Assembly (NCBI GenBank): GCA_004380135.1
Contig: QXCR01000109.1
Location: 42,383 to 106,382 of the forward strand
Direction of reading: 5' to 3'
Length of the DNA: 64,000 nucleotides
Source of the DNA: Stemphylium vesicarium
Lineage: Eukaryota > Ascomycota > Dothideomycetes > Pleosporales > Pleosporaceae
Positions within the stretch are counted from its first letter, which is position 1. The number at the start of each line of letters is the position of its first letter. Position numbers and translations under genes: made by a program. The notes beneath the pieces are model-generated. The model saw nothing but the letters and a program-made list of their open reading frames with translations, was not told the origin of the DNA and searched no databases. This document shows, one piece after another, positions 30,812 through 40,810 of the stretch.

Positions 30812-32654
30812 TTAGTACACAGGGAGCTTGAAGGCATCGAAAATGTAAGTCCAGCTCTCGATAGACGCTTCATCCTGGACACACTCAAAGTCAGAGCTGT
30901 TCCCGGACCAAAGCGGGCGCAAAGGCCACTGGCACAACTGCTGCACTTCGCCCTCTTTATCGCCGGAAGATACGGTGGCGTTGAGGCGGTTAGGCTTGAT
31001 ACCGTTCTCGACCCAGTCGATGATAGTAGCCATGTTGTCCTGAGGGTAAGGACCGGGCTGAAGGGAATTGGCACCGCAGTGCGCCGCACCGGGGATCAGG
31101 TAGAATTGGTACCAATCGGCCATCGCTTCCTGTGCCTCGGCATCCGTCATGTTGGGATACATGATTGAGCGGACAGACTGCCAGTAGTGAACGGAGGATG
31201 CTGCGGGGATAGAGGGGTCGGATTCGCCGTGGTAGTGGATCATCTTGGCTCCGCTTAATTGGAAAGGTGTAAGGTCTGGGAGAGTGGTCTGCAGGCTGTC
31301 GAGGTAGCGGGTCATGCCGATGTTCATCCATTCTACGAGCGTGTCGTAGGTAACGTTGTCGAGATCGGCAAGGTTGTCCAGGTCAAGCAGTTGGACGAAC
31401 TTAGTGACGTACTCGCCGCCTGTGGAAGGAATGTTGAGTTCCCACGCACCCGTTGCGTTGTTGTAGGTCGGGTCTGCATCGCTGAGGTCCGAGCCAATTT
31501 GCCATGCGATGTAGGCACGTTCGCCCTTGGAGTTGTGCAGTCCATCATAGACACCTTGAGCTACAGCAATGTCCTTTGCGGAGATGGTACCGTTTTGCTC
31601 GGGCTGCGAGCTGGTTTGGCTTCCTGGTGCTTGACGCTTGTTGAGTCCACGCTTGCTGAAGCCGAAACCGAGAGAGCTGCTGGTTTGAGCGGCGCAGTAG
31701 TAAGTCTCACCGATGAGGGAACTAAGGTTGAAGTTGAGCTGGCAAAGATCGGTGCGGGAGATGACACCTGAGGAGAGAAAAGTCAGTATATATCCCAAAT
31801 GGGTATAACGAGGTCGCGTACTCACCATCAGCGCGTCCATCAAGAGGATCGCAGGCAGTAATAGTAGCGTTTACAATCTTGTCCAAAGCGCAAGGCTCTG
31901 GGTAGTAGTCCATGATAGCCTCGATAGCGGCGGGGTAAACGTGAAGGACCTGCTGCTGCGCGAAACGGAAAGCAGGCGCACCCGCAACGACACCATCGTA
32001 CTCCTCACCCCAACGCTGTACCTGGCTCATAGCCTCGCGACCGCCATCAGAGCATCCCTCGAAATAAGTGTATACCTTGCTATCATTCATACCGTAGAAA
32101 CTCTGGGTGAGTGGCTTGCCGATCTTGGTCAACTCGCCAAGGGCAGTGTAAGCAAAAGCATAGGTAGCATCCCAGTTGATAGTGCCATTGCCGTACAAGA
32201 CCGCCTCGTCGTAGCTGACGTCGAAAGCATCATATCCGGCTGAAGTGGCACCAGAGGCAGCACCGTAAACGAGTCCGCCAGTGGCATCGCTGGAGAGCGA
32301 GAATCCTCCACCACCGCCAAGATAGAATCGGTTCGTAAAGTCGGATGGGGCGGGAAAGACAAACTTGAGAGGAATCACGTCTCCCTTCCCGGTATGGGCA
32401 TAGCTCACAGTAACGTTGCAGTAGTTGTAGGTAGCACTGGCGTCGTTGCTCGTGGTCGGTCCATTGGTACTAAGGGTGCCGTTGTAGACTGGGCCGGCGG
32501 TGACGGTGTTAGTCAAGAGGTCGAGACCAAGAAGAGTGCCATTGGCAGGCAACGCAGCCTGGACGTTGGCGACCGTACAAACATCAGCCAAAGAGGCTGC
32601 GTTGGCGGAGGCTGCGAAGGCGGCAGCCGCCGTCGCACGGGATGTGTGGCGCAT
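30812..32654 (-). CDS. Tannase/feruloyl esterase family secreted hydrolase
   Basis: The protein is 594 aa in two exons (32654-31826 and 31767-30812) with a 58-nt intron (GTGAGT...CAG). An Ala-rich signal peptide (MRHTSRATAAAAFAASANA) precedes the mature enzyme. The family's CS-D-HC arrangement is seen: the nucleophile in EGCSDGGREAM, HYHGESDPSIPAASS (acid loop), and the catalytic histidine in LIPGAAHCGAN next to its paired cysteine. A lid region with a GFSKRGLNKRQ stretch could be a Kex2-type processing site (KR|Q). Tannases hydrolyse gallate esters and feruloyl esterases release ferulate from arabinoxylan; which ester is used cannot be told. Many N-glycosylation sequons are present. It sits next to the sugar transporter, same strand. 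Confidence 0.92.
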
Positions 32655-33441
32655 ACTAGTCGTCTGGCTGGAAATCTATCGAAGTGTAACGAGGCTGAAC
32701 GAATGACTTGACTGGAAGAAAGTTTCATTAGTTGGATGGAGACCGAAAGACTTGTTGCGGCGTGCCAGGCATTATGTATGCTCGACCATTGTCGACAAGG
32801 ACCAGCTGCAACGCGTCCGCTGCATAGGAGTCAGATCTATGACCGCCCAAGAAATCCATGCTAGGCGAGTGTTTTCATGCAATTTTTGATTAAACGTCAC
32901 GGAAAGTTCCTGACTCGACTCTATCCTCATGTGTACTACGCCTCATGGAGGTCAGCCTCGGAGGTGTATAGCCCTCTGGTGGTGCACACCGCCGTCTTAG
33001 CGCGTCAATTCCATGCATGACCGGTGATTTAAAGAGAGAAAAGTATAGTGCGCAGACTGTATCAAGGGTCTCGCCGCGTCACTGGGAGGCGGTTTGGTGT
33101 TGGTGAGGTCGGGCTTAAGTTACGCGTTCTCGGTTAGCGCGCCGGAGCCCCTAGCTTGGAAGAGCCTTTACCCGGAGGAGCCTTGCCAGGGCGCATCAAA
33201 AGCTTTTTGCCTAAGCCAGCTACACCTTCAACCATCAGGGCGGATAAAAGATGACACTTCTTGTTGCCAAGGGGCCGCGTACAGTCCCGATGGGACAACG
33301 GTCAATTGCAGTGAAAGAGATTGCTGGATGAAAGTATTGGGGCAGTGAAAACATTGCTGCTTGGCGTCCGTACCGTCTAAGCTACCTGCGTTGGAAATCC
33401 ATAATATCTCCATATATCTACTGATTTCATGCACGTATGCT
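32655..33441. other. Intergenic region between tannase and MFS transporter genes
   Basis: This region is the tannase promoter plus the transporter 3' flank. No other gene was recognised. Confidence 0.45.
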
Positions 33442-35223
33442 TCAAACTGTTTCCTTGGTCTCCACATACTCGGCACTCATCTCTTTCCCTTCCTTGGCAT
33501 ACCTCTCCTCCTCACTCGCCGCAATTCTTGCATCAGCCTCAATAAACTCGGCAGGGCGGTGCAGTTGTACAGCGAGTTTGTTGCGATGAATCAAGATACC
33601 CGGACTTGTTTCGAAGAAACGGTCGATGTCCTCAAGCGTTCGATTCGCAGTCTCCGGGTAGAGGAAGTATGTGATTGGGATGAAAGAGAAGCAGATGACT
33701 GCCCAGATAATCCAGAACTTGTATCCAAGGTTTTGTATGCCAGGAAGAGTAGCTTGTACAACGCCGTAATTGCATATCCAGTTCGTCGCTTCGGATGATT
33801 AGCTATATCGTCAAAATGCAATGCCAGGACCTTCACGTACCCATTGCGAGAGATGCACCTTTGGTTCGCATCTCGAGTGCGTTGATCCTAAACGTCATGT
33901 CAGTGGCAATATGTGGTCGTTATGGCACGCAACTCACTCGGTCGGGTACAACCAAGGTACACCCAGTACACCCATGCCAAAACTGGCAAAGAATGCAAAG
34001 AAGAAAGCTACGGCGACGATTCCGAGTTTGTACGAGTCTCCGCCTGCTTCGGTCTGCCCTTGAGATGCTGCGATGACAATCCAGCAGATAGAACATGCGC
34101 CTGCGGAAACCATCATGACTTTGCGGCGTCCGTATCGCTCAATAACAAAGTATGCCAGACAAGCAAAGATCAGATAGTCGACTGAGCCAGCAGCGGCCAG
34201 GATGCGTGACAAGAGCTCTGATATGCCTAGAGCGTTGATGAAGATGTAACTCATATAATATGAGGTTACGTTGATACCACTGATCTGATTCATAGCCTGC
34301 ATCCACGCACCGAGGAGCATACGTCGCAATACGCCGCTTGGGCCTTTGCCAGTGAGCAGTTGCATCCAAGTGTATGTGTTCATCTGCTCGCGGTCGAGAA
34401 TGTCCTTGATGATGTTGTACTGTGTAATGACCGAAGGTGACTCCGGTGTGGCCCCATGACCTTCCAGCGCTGCGAGAACCTCCAATGCTTCGTCATGCTT
34501 TCCCTTGCGGATGAGGAGACGCGGCGAATCGGGGAGGAACGGGCACATTGCAAAGATGCAGAGGGTGAAGAAGAGTTGGAAGGCGAGCGGAAAGCGCCAT
34601 GCGATGTCGCGCGGCGCGAAGGAGAAGCCAAGAGTTAGCCAGTTGGAAATACTGAAGCCGGTGATACAATTAGCTGGCACATTGTTAGCCACTTTTCCGA
34701 GACGATATGGTGGCTTTGCACATACCCATCTGGATGATGACGAGCTTTCCTCGGCTGTTCATCTTGCTCGTCTCGGCTTGCCAGACTCCGGCGGTTGCTG
34801 TATTCATACCAGTGCCTAGGCCAGCAACAATGCGCCCAACCATCATGCTTGCCACAGTCCAGCTACACGTCTGGATGATAGCGCCAATGCCTATGACCGC
34901 CGAGCCAAGTATTATCTGTCGTGGCCGTCCCAGAATGTCGCCCGTCCAGACAGTACTCATCGCACCGATGAAACATCCGATGTTGTAGATGGAGGTCATC
35001 ACTCCTTGCATATTGGCGGAAGGGTATCCGAACGTGTGCAAGAAGTTCTCCGAGATAATGACATTGCCAAATACACCTTGGTCGTAGCCATAGAAGCTAA
35101 TGACGATCAGTAATCAGGTTTGTTGTGCCTTGTGAGCTCAACTTACACCAGTACCGTACTGGCAGCAATAGATATCCATATGGTTAGTCGCTCACCAGAG
35201 CCTCCAAGATATTTGCGCGCCAT
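33442..35223 (-). CDS. MFS sugar transporter
   Basis: The protein is 525 aa in five exons (35223-35147, 35096-34726, 34673-33938, 33887-33841, 33788-33442). All introns are GT-AG and 46-53 nt, and all phases agree. Family signatures are seen in order: FYGYDQGVFG in TM1, GRPRQIILGSAVIGIGAI (GRR-type loop after TM2), VGRIVAGLGTGMNTA (R-x-x-x-G-x-G), PRDIAWRFPLAFQ, PFLPDSPRLLIRKGK (PESPR-like), QISGINVTSYYM in TM7 (QxxGxN sugar-site motif), ERYGRRKVMM, and FLYPETANRTLEDID (PETKGxxLE-like). Twelve TM segments are inferred. The cytosolic C-tail is charged (ASEEERYAKEGKEMSAEY). It is divergent from the alpha-galactosidase gene across a 0.9-kb promoter, suggesting uptake of released sugars. The sugar specificity is not determinable. 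Confidence 0.92.
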
Positions 35224-36136
35224 GGCTGTTGCGTGATAGGTTATCAACAGACTCTTCCGGCTATATGATTGTGACTGAAGGTGGTGGATCTTCGTGTAGA
35301 GAGAATGGGGGAGAGGGGTCGTTTCAAGCCAGTGCCCATAAGTAATCCAGGTCACTGGGTCAAATCCAAGCCCGGTGGTAATGCAAGTCGCTGACAGTGA
35401 TGATGAACGCTTTATATCTTTCCTAGAGATCAAACCCGGGCCATTTTCCGCTTATCATTATCCCACAGAGCGAAGCTTGTCAAGCCTCCCAAGCCTCCGA
35501 TGGTCTCGAGCTCCACTGCGCTTCCCCAGACCCAGGACGCGTACCCTGTTCCCGGACGCCGTTGGCCCACTTCAAGCACATGGCAGCTCTGTGACTGGCG
35601 ATCACGGCGTTTTAGCCGAGAGAAAAGGCGAGAAGATGCATGCGCACAAGCAAGCGATGACGGGTACGGTCATGTTAAGGTTACAAGCACGGGAATGATG
35701 CATCGCGGAATACTGTGTTGGGGAAAGCGGGTCGTGCCATCGGTTGTTGGTCACGGAAGGTGTAGCGAGCGCGGGGTAACGAGGAAGGTCGGCCGAGTGT
35801 GGGGTTGGCCCTTGCCGAACAGGTACATCACCGTCACTAGCCTGCATATTACGAGGTTACTTGCGACGTCCAATTTATTCCACGGAAGAACAATTCTCTA
35901 CACTAGCTCTTTTCGACTGTCTCCTTTTGCGCAGCTCGTATGTTGAGCGCGAGGAATGCCAGACACAGCAGTATTTCCGACGAATAATCGACGTCACACC
36001 TCTTCCACCGGTAAAACGTCGCGGGCCAGACCGTCACCTCATATACAAGTTTGAGAGACGATTGTATAAATTAGAGTTACTTTCCGCCAGCCGGTGTTGC
36101 TCCATAGCTAGCAAACCTACGCCAAACGCCCTCAAT
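35224..36136. promoter_or_regulatory. Divergent promoter region, MFS sugar transporter / alpha-galactosidase
   Basis: A TATAAA lies at 36065-36070, about 70 bases before the alpha-galactosidase ATG. CreA-type SYGGRG hexamers are seen at 35524-35529 (minus), 35771-35776 and 35799-35804, a number close to chance expectation. Confidence 0.45.
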
Positions 36137-37845
36137 ATGATCTGGACCAACTCTTTCCTCGTGACCTTGGGGGGCGCATCTCATGTTGCGGCTCAGTCCT
36201 TCCAGCAGACACCAGTCATGGGCTGGAATAGCTACAACCAGATGTCCTGCTCGCCTACCAGCGCGAAGATCACCACAACGATTAACTCCCTTACCAGTCG
36301 CGGATTTGTTGATGCCGGCTACAAGTTCTTCCAGATTGACTGCGGATGGGCTTCAAGAGACGGGCAACGAAACTCAACGAGCGGCGCATTGAAGGTTGAT
36401 TTGAAGGCTTTCCCGAACGGCTTGAAGCCATTGAGCGACCTAGCGAGATCCAAGGGTATGAAGTGGACAATGTACTCGGATGCCGGCGTGAGAATGTGCG
36501 ACCCGGAGGCACCCAGTCCAGTCCTAGGCTCTTTGGGACATGAAGCTGCGGATGCGGATTTTTTCAAGACGCTCGGTACCGAGTATGTCAAATGTGAGTT
36601 GTTTCCGAGCATGCGTGGGCCCACGGATAGGAAACTTACGATGATGCAGATGACAACTGTTACGCCGATGGACCTGCCGCAAACCAAAACGCCCCAAAGG
36701 ACTCGAGGACCGATTTTGTTTCTCGAATGGGGGTCATGTGGAAAGAACTTCAACGCGTCGGCATCCCCGGAATGCTGATCTGCCAGTGGGGTATTCCCTA
36801 CTCGACCTCATCCGGCTTGCAGGGTCCGGACGAGTGGACGAAAGAGATCTCGACGTCGTTCCGGCTCTCGGATGATATTACCCAGGGATGGTCTTCGATG
36901 TTCCGTATCTACAACCAAGCCATTCATATCGCGAAGGCTGGTCTCGTTGGCCCGGGGCATATTGCTGATGCTGACCTGCTCATGGTCGGCAATGCCGGTA
37001 TGACCTTTGACGAACAAGCGACACACTTTGCTGCATGGGCCATGCTGAAGTCAGCGCTGATGATATCGACCGACGTTCCGGCCCTGTCAAGCGAATTGGT
37101 CGCGGTGCTGCAGAACAAAGATCTTATTGCCATCAACCAGGACGCGGCGGTGAAGCCAATCAGCCTTCGTCAGCGATGGAGCGATGATCGCGACCTTTGG
37201 GCTGGAGATCTCGCAAACGGAGACATGGCGGTCCTCATGGTCGACCTCAGCAATGCCGCTCGTACGCTTAGTGTGCAGCTGTCTGAGCTTGGCATCGCAT
37301 CCGCCTCCATCAAGGATCTCTGGACCGGCAAGACGGTCACTGCATCTTCGTTCTCGAAGCAAGTCAACGCTCACGGATCGGCTGCGCTTCGCCTCTCCAA
37401 CATCAGCCGCTCAACCACCAGCAAGCCAAAGTACACCTACACCTCCGCGTCCACTGGCTCTCTCGCTTCCGGCGCCAACATCCAGACCTGCTCTGGCTGC
37501 ACGTCGTCTAGCAAGGTCGGCAATATCGGTGGCTCCTCCAACGGTCGTGTAACGCTCTCGAACATTCGCACTACCAAAGCTACGCAGTCGGTGCTGTTCG
37601 ATTACATCAACGGGCAGGTAGACTACATGGGCGGAAGCAACGAACGTGTCGCATCCATCAGCGTGAACGGCGGTAAAGCTAAGACCGTCAGCTTCCCACT
37701 GAGCGGATACAACTGGGATGTGGATGTTAGCAAGGACTACGCTGTGGAGTTGTCAGGGTTTAGAACTACGGGTACTAACACGATCACCATATCAGGTGTG
37801 GGAAGCGCATATGGTCCAGATCTGGACAGAATCGGAGTGTTGTAG
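36137..37845 (+). CDS. Alpha-galactosidase GH27 with C-terminal CBM35-like domain
   Basis: The protein is 550 aa in two exons (36137-36593 and 36650-37845) with a 56-nt intron (GTGAGT...CAG). A signal peptide (MIWTNSFLVTLGGASHVAAQ) precedes the GH27 barrel: TPVMGWNSYNQMSC, FFQIDCGWASRDG, MKWTMYSDAG, the nucleophile in EYVKYDNCYADG (split by the intron), MLICQWGIPYS, and the acid/base in FRLSDDITQGWSSM. It then shows DADLLMVGNAGMTFDEQATH and ISTDVPALSS, followed by an antiparallel C-domain (DLANGDMAVLMVDLSN). From about residue 425 a separate beta-rich module begins (YTYTSASTGSLASGAN ... YGPDLDRIGVL), resembling CBM35-type carbohydrate-binding domains. It releases terminal alpha-galactose from galactomannan or raffinose-type sugars outside the cell. 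The ATG at 36137 fits both the signal peptide and the TATA position. Confidence 0.93.
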
Positions 37846-38113
37846 AAGTCTTGGAGGAATCCATGAGTAGTCAGGGCAACAGCCACGTGACTCTTCGATT
37901 AAGTACCTTATAGTATCAATGGAGAACCGATGAGAGAAGAGACTAGTGGCACTGTATGATGATAGAACTGCAAGGGAGTACATGCGACGCTCAATGGATA
38001 GTTGCATTCCTCAGGATGTGCTTATTACACAGTGATATAGATGCTACCGATACCAACTAGGAGAGCCTTTACCAAGATCGAAGTCCGACAAATTCCTCAC
38101 GGTGCCAGACCAC

Positions 38114-40810
38114 CTAGAAAGTCTTGAACTTTCCGCCCATACTTCCCCAGTCTGAGCTCCACTTGTCGCCCGAGTAGTATCGCTGCCAAACAGCATCGTC
38201 TGTTCCGATACCGAAAACGTCTATGCGTCCTTTGGCCCACGAGACGACGGACGGGGCACTCTTGAACTTGCCCTTCATCCCTTTCCAGTCACCTACCCAT
38301 TTACCATTGTCAAATGCTTTGTGGTACATTTGGTCGTCCATTCCGATACCGAAAACGTCGAGTCGGCCTTGGCCCCATGAGCAAGCTGAAGGGAGGCTCT
38401 TGAACTTGCCACTGATACCCGCCCAGTTCTTCGACGTCCAGTCTTTTCCGTTATATGCTTTGTGGTACATCTGATCATCCATGCCGATGCCAAAGACGTC
38501 AAGCCTGTTTGGACCCCATGATACTGCAACGGGGGGGCTCTTGAACTTGCCGCTCATGGGAGTCCAACCAGCTAGCCATTTCCCATTGTCAAATGCTCTG
38601 TGGTACATTTGATCATCCATACCAATGCCGAAAACGTCGATCCGGCCTGGGCCCCAAGAGACAGCTGCGGGGACGCTTTTGAACTTGCCAGTGAGCGCTT
38701 CCCAGCCACTTGGGCTCCACTGTCCGCCATATACCCTGCGATACATCTGATCATCCATGCCGATGCCGAAGACGTCGATTCTCCCATTGCCCCAAGAGAC
38801 AGGCACAGGTGGGCTCTTCAACTTGCCATCAATACCCTGCCAATCGCTGACAATCCAGGACCCTCCCTTCTTCCTGTTGTTTCCCCACGCCTTGTGGTAC
38901 GGCTGGTTGTCGAGACCAACGCCGAAAAGGTCAAGCCGCCCAAAACTCCAGGATATCGCCGCGGGGATCTGCTTGAACTTGCCACTTATGGGCTTCCATT
39001 CCTGGCCAGCAGGATGCCAACCGCCGGCGTCTCTATCGAAGCTCTTGAGCCACATCTGATCGTCAGATCCGATCCCGACGAGATCGAGGCGATCTAGGCC
39101 CCAGGACTCCACAGAGATCCAGGGGCGCATAGCAACAGACATGAAGCTATTGTTGGATGATTGTTTCTTCATGTCGGATGATTGTTGAACGGTCAAACTT
39201 GCCCTCGGGACAGCGAAGGGGCTATAGCTGAAGGTACCATAGGGGTCAGCCTTTGCGCGGATGCTCTGCAACGTCTTGAATGTCTCATCGTCATAGTAGC
39301 ACTTCCACACCTCTGGCTTCGACAGGTCCCAGTCTCCCCACGATCCCCAGAGGAGACGGCGATCCGTCTCGCTGTAATACTTGTACAGACCCTCATCATT
39401 CTCATTCTGCCACTTCTCGGCCTGGGGTCTGCTGTTTTTCGTGTTAACCAGTGGGTGAGGGTTATCGATGTCGTAAAAGGCATCCCAGGTACCGCTGATG
39501 ATGCTGTCGCGGTTGGCGATGGCCGTGCCATTCTTGGCAAGACCGTTCTTGATGAACATGGAGTTCTTGCCGCCATACATCTGTATCTGGGACGAGATCC
39601 AGAGACCAGGTGTCCCCTTGGGTTTCTCCTCGCTACCGATGATCTCACTCACTCGGCCTTGAAACCACTCGGACCAGTCAGGGCTCGTAAACTTCTTGGT
39701 CGTGTAGGTGCGCTTGATGTACGGTAGGTCAAACTCGCGAGCCTTGTCAAGGAACCACATGGTATAGATCTGAGACGCAGGCAATTGCGTTTCGCCTGAA
39801 AAGTCTTTCACAATGGGCTTCTTCTTTTCCTCGAATGGCACGTTCTTGATCTCTTCAAAAAAGGATGGATCGTACGACGGCTCGCCCTTGATGTTCAAGA
39901 ATTGAGCCCAGCAAACGATCATGGCGTATTTGCCGTTGAGTAATTTTTCCAACCTCTCTGGATCTTTGACATCCCCTAAATCGTCTTTAAGCTGTTCATT
40001 CGTGCCGGGATACACAGCTGCGAGATTCGCCGAGCGACTAGTGACGTTGACGGTGAAGTCGTAGCCGCGCGGAAGGTTCGGATCCTCCGCTTTGCGACGC
40101 AGAAGGTCTAGCAGGGCCTTGTACGTGTTGTCGCGGTAGTAAAAAGCAATCCACATGCCCTTGGAGCCCTGGTAGTCTTTGTCCTGCTGAACCTCGATTT
40201 TGTAGTGCGTAACAACGCCAAAGTTGCCAGGGCTGCCACCGCATATACCGAAGAAGAGGTCAGGCTCGCTCTCCTTGGTAACCGTGACCACCTCACCCTC
40301 ATGATTGACAATGGTGATCTCGCGGACCCAGTCAACAAGCAGGCCAATAGACCGTGCAAGCATGCCGAAGCCACCAGACTGTACATGGCCACCCACATGG
40401 ACCTCGCGGCACTGGCCGGTGGGCATGAATATGCCGTTGTCCTTGAAGAAATCGAAGACTTCGCCAAGCTTGTAGCTGACACTGGCGTAAAGGAAGGCCT
40501 TGTCACCAACCCTGTCGAGCTTGAGATCGACCCCGGGACGGCGAAAGGTATGCTTGAGATCAAGCAGGATTCCTTTCTCATCGGTGGAGGAGGCGCCGCT
40601 GTAATGGTGACCGCCTGTTCTGAGGGCGACCGGGATCTTTTGATCGCGAGCGTTTTTGATGACGACCTGAATGTCCTCTGTGCTCGACGGCACGAAAATG
40701 GCTTTGGGGCAGAAATTCCGATGACCCTTATACGAAGATGAGGCATACTGCTCGTTGACACGGTCGTAGCCAATCGTGCCAGTTTTGTACTCGACGCCCT
40801 GGAACGCCAT
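38114..40810 (-). CDS. AA7/BBE-type FAD oxidase fused to a seven-repeat PLL-like (DUF346) beta-propeller
   Basis: This is a single intronless frame of 898 aa. Residues about 35-545 are a FAD_binding_4 plus BBE oxidoreductase: PKAIFVPSSTEDIQVVIKNA, RTGGHHYSG (H68, 8-alpha-histidyl FAD site), TGQCREVHVGGHVQSGGFG (C134, second covalent link as in oligosaccharide oxidases), DLFFGICGGSPGNFGVVT, and the C-terminal KADPYGTFSYSPF. Residues about 565-898 hold seven repeats of about 45 aa, each with W-x-GKFKS, SWGxGRxDVFGIGMDDQMYH and a trailing K/W. Four repeats share FGIGMDDQMY exactly. Seven units predict a seven-bladed propeller like the fucose-binding PLL lectins. There is no signal peptide or TM segment. 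Such oxidases turn sugars or alkaloid-type substrates over with production of H2O2; the substrate here is unknown. At the DNA level the repeats are visible from 38200 to 39100. Confidence 0.9.
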   Translation of the reverse strand: MAFQGVEYKTGTIGYDRVNEQYASSSYKGHRNFCPKAIFVPSSTEDIQVVIKNARDQKIPVALRTGGHHYSGASSTDEKGILLDLKHTFRRPGVDLKLDRVGDKAFLYASVSYKLGEVFDFFKDNGIFMPTGQCREVHVGGHVQSGGFGMLARSIGLLVDWVREITIVNHEGEVVTVTKESEPDLFFGICGGSPGNFGVVTHYKIEVQQDKDYQGSKGMWIAFYYRDNTYKALLDLLRRKAEDPNLPRGYDFTVNVTSRSANLAAVYPGTNEQLKDDLGDVKDPERLEKLLNGKYAMIVCWAQFLNIKGEPSYDPSFFEEIKNVPFEEKKKPIVKDFSGETQLPASQIYTMWFLDKAREFDLPYIKRTYTTKKFTSPDWSEWFQGRVSEIIGSEEKPKGTPGLWISSQIQMYGGKNSMFIKNGLAKNGTAIANRDSIISGTWDAFYDIDNPHPLVNTKNSRPQAEKWQNENDEGLYKYYSETDRRLLWGSWGDWDLSKPEVWKCYYDDETFKTLQSIRAKADPYGTFSYSPFAVPRASLTVQQSSDMKKQSSNNSFMSVAMRPWISVESWGLDRLDLVGIGSDDQMWLKSFDRDAGGWHPAGQEWKPISGKFKQIPAAISWSFGRLDLFGVGLDNQPYHKAWGNNRKKGGSWIVSDWQGIDGKLKSPPVPVSWGNGRIDVFGIGMDDQMYRRVYGGQWSPSGWEALTGKFKSVPAAVSWGPGRIDVFGIGMDDQMYHRAFDNGKWLAGWTPMSGKFKSPPVAVSWGPNRLDVFGIGMDDQMYHKAYNGKDWTSKNWAGISGKFKSLPSACSWGQGRLDVFGIGMDDQMYHKAFDNGKWVGDWKGMKGKFKSAPSVVSWAKGRIDVFGIGTDDAVWQRYYSGDKWSSDWGSMGGKFKTF
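38180..39110 (-). repeat. Seven tandem coding repeats (~138 bp) for the propeller blades
   Basis: The repeats recur with a period of about 135-150 bp. The best-conserved block encodes FGIGMDDQMY. Blades 3-6 (counting from the N-terminus) are the most alike at both protein and DNA level, suggesting recent duplication or gene conversion. Blades 1, 2 and 7 are more divergent. Confidence 0.85.

Noticed and set aside
35524..35804. CreA-like SYGGRG sites between the MFS transporter and alpha-galactosidase
   Set aside because: Three sites in 0.9 kb on two strands is about what chance predicts, so they are not evidence of carbon repression.
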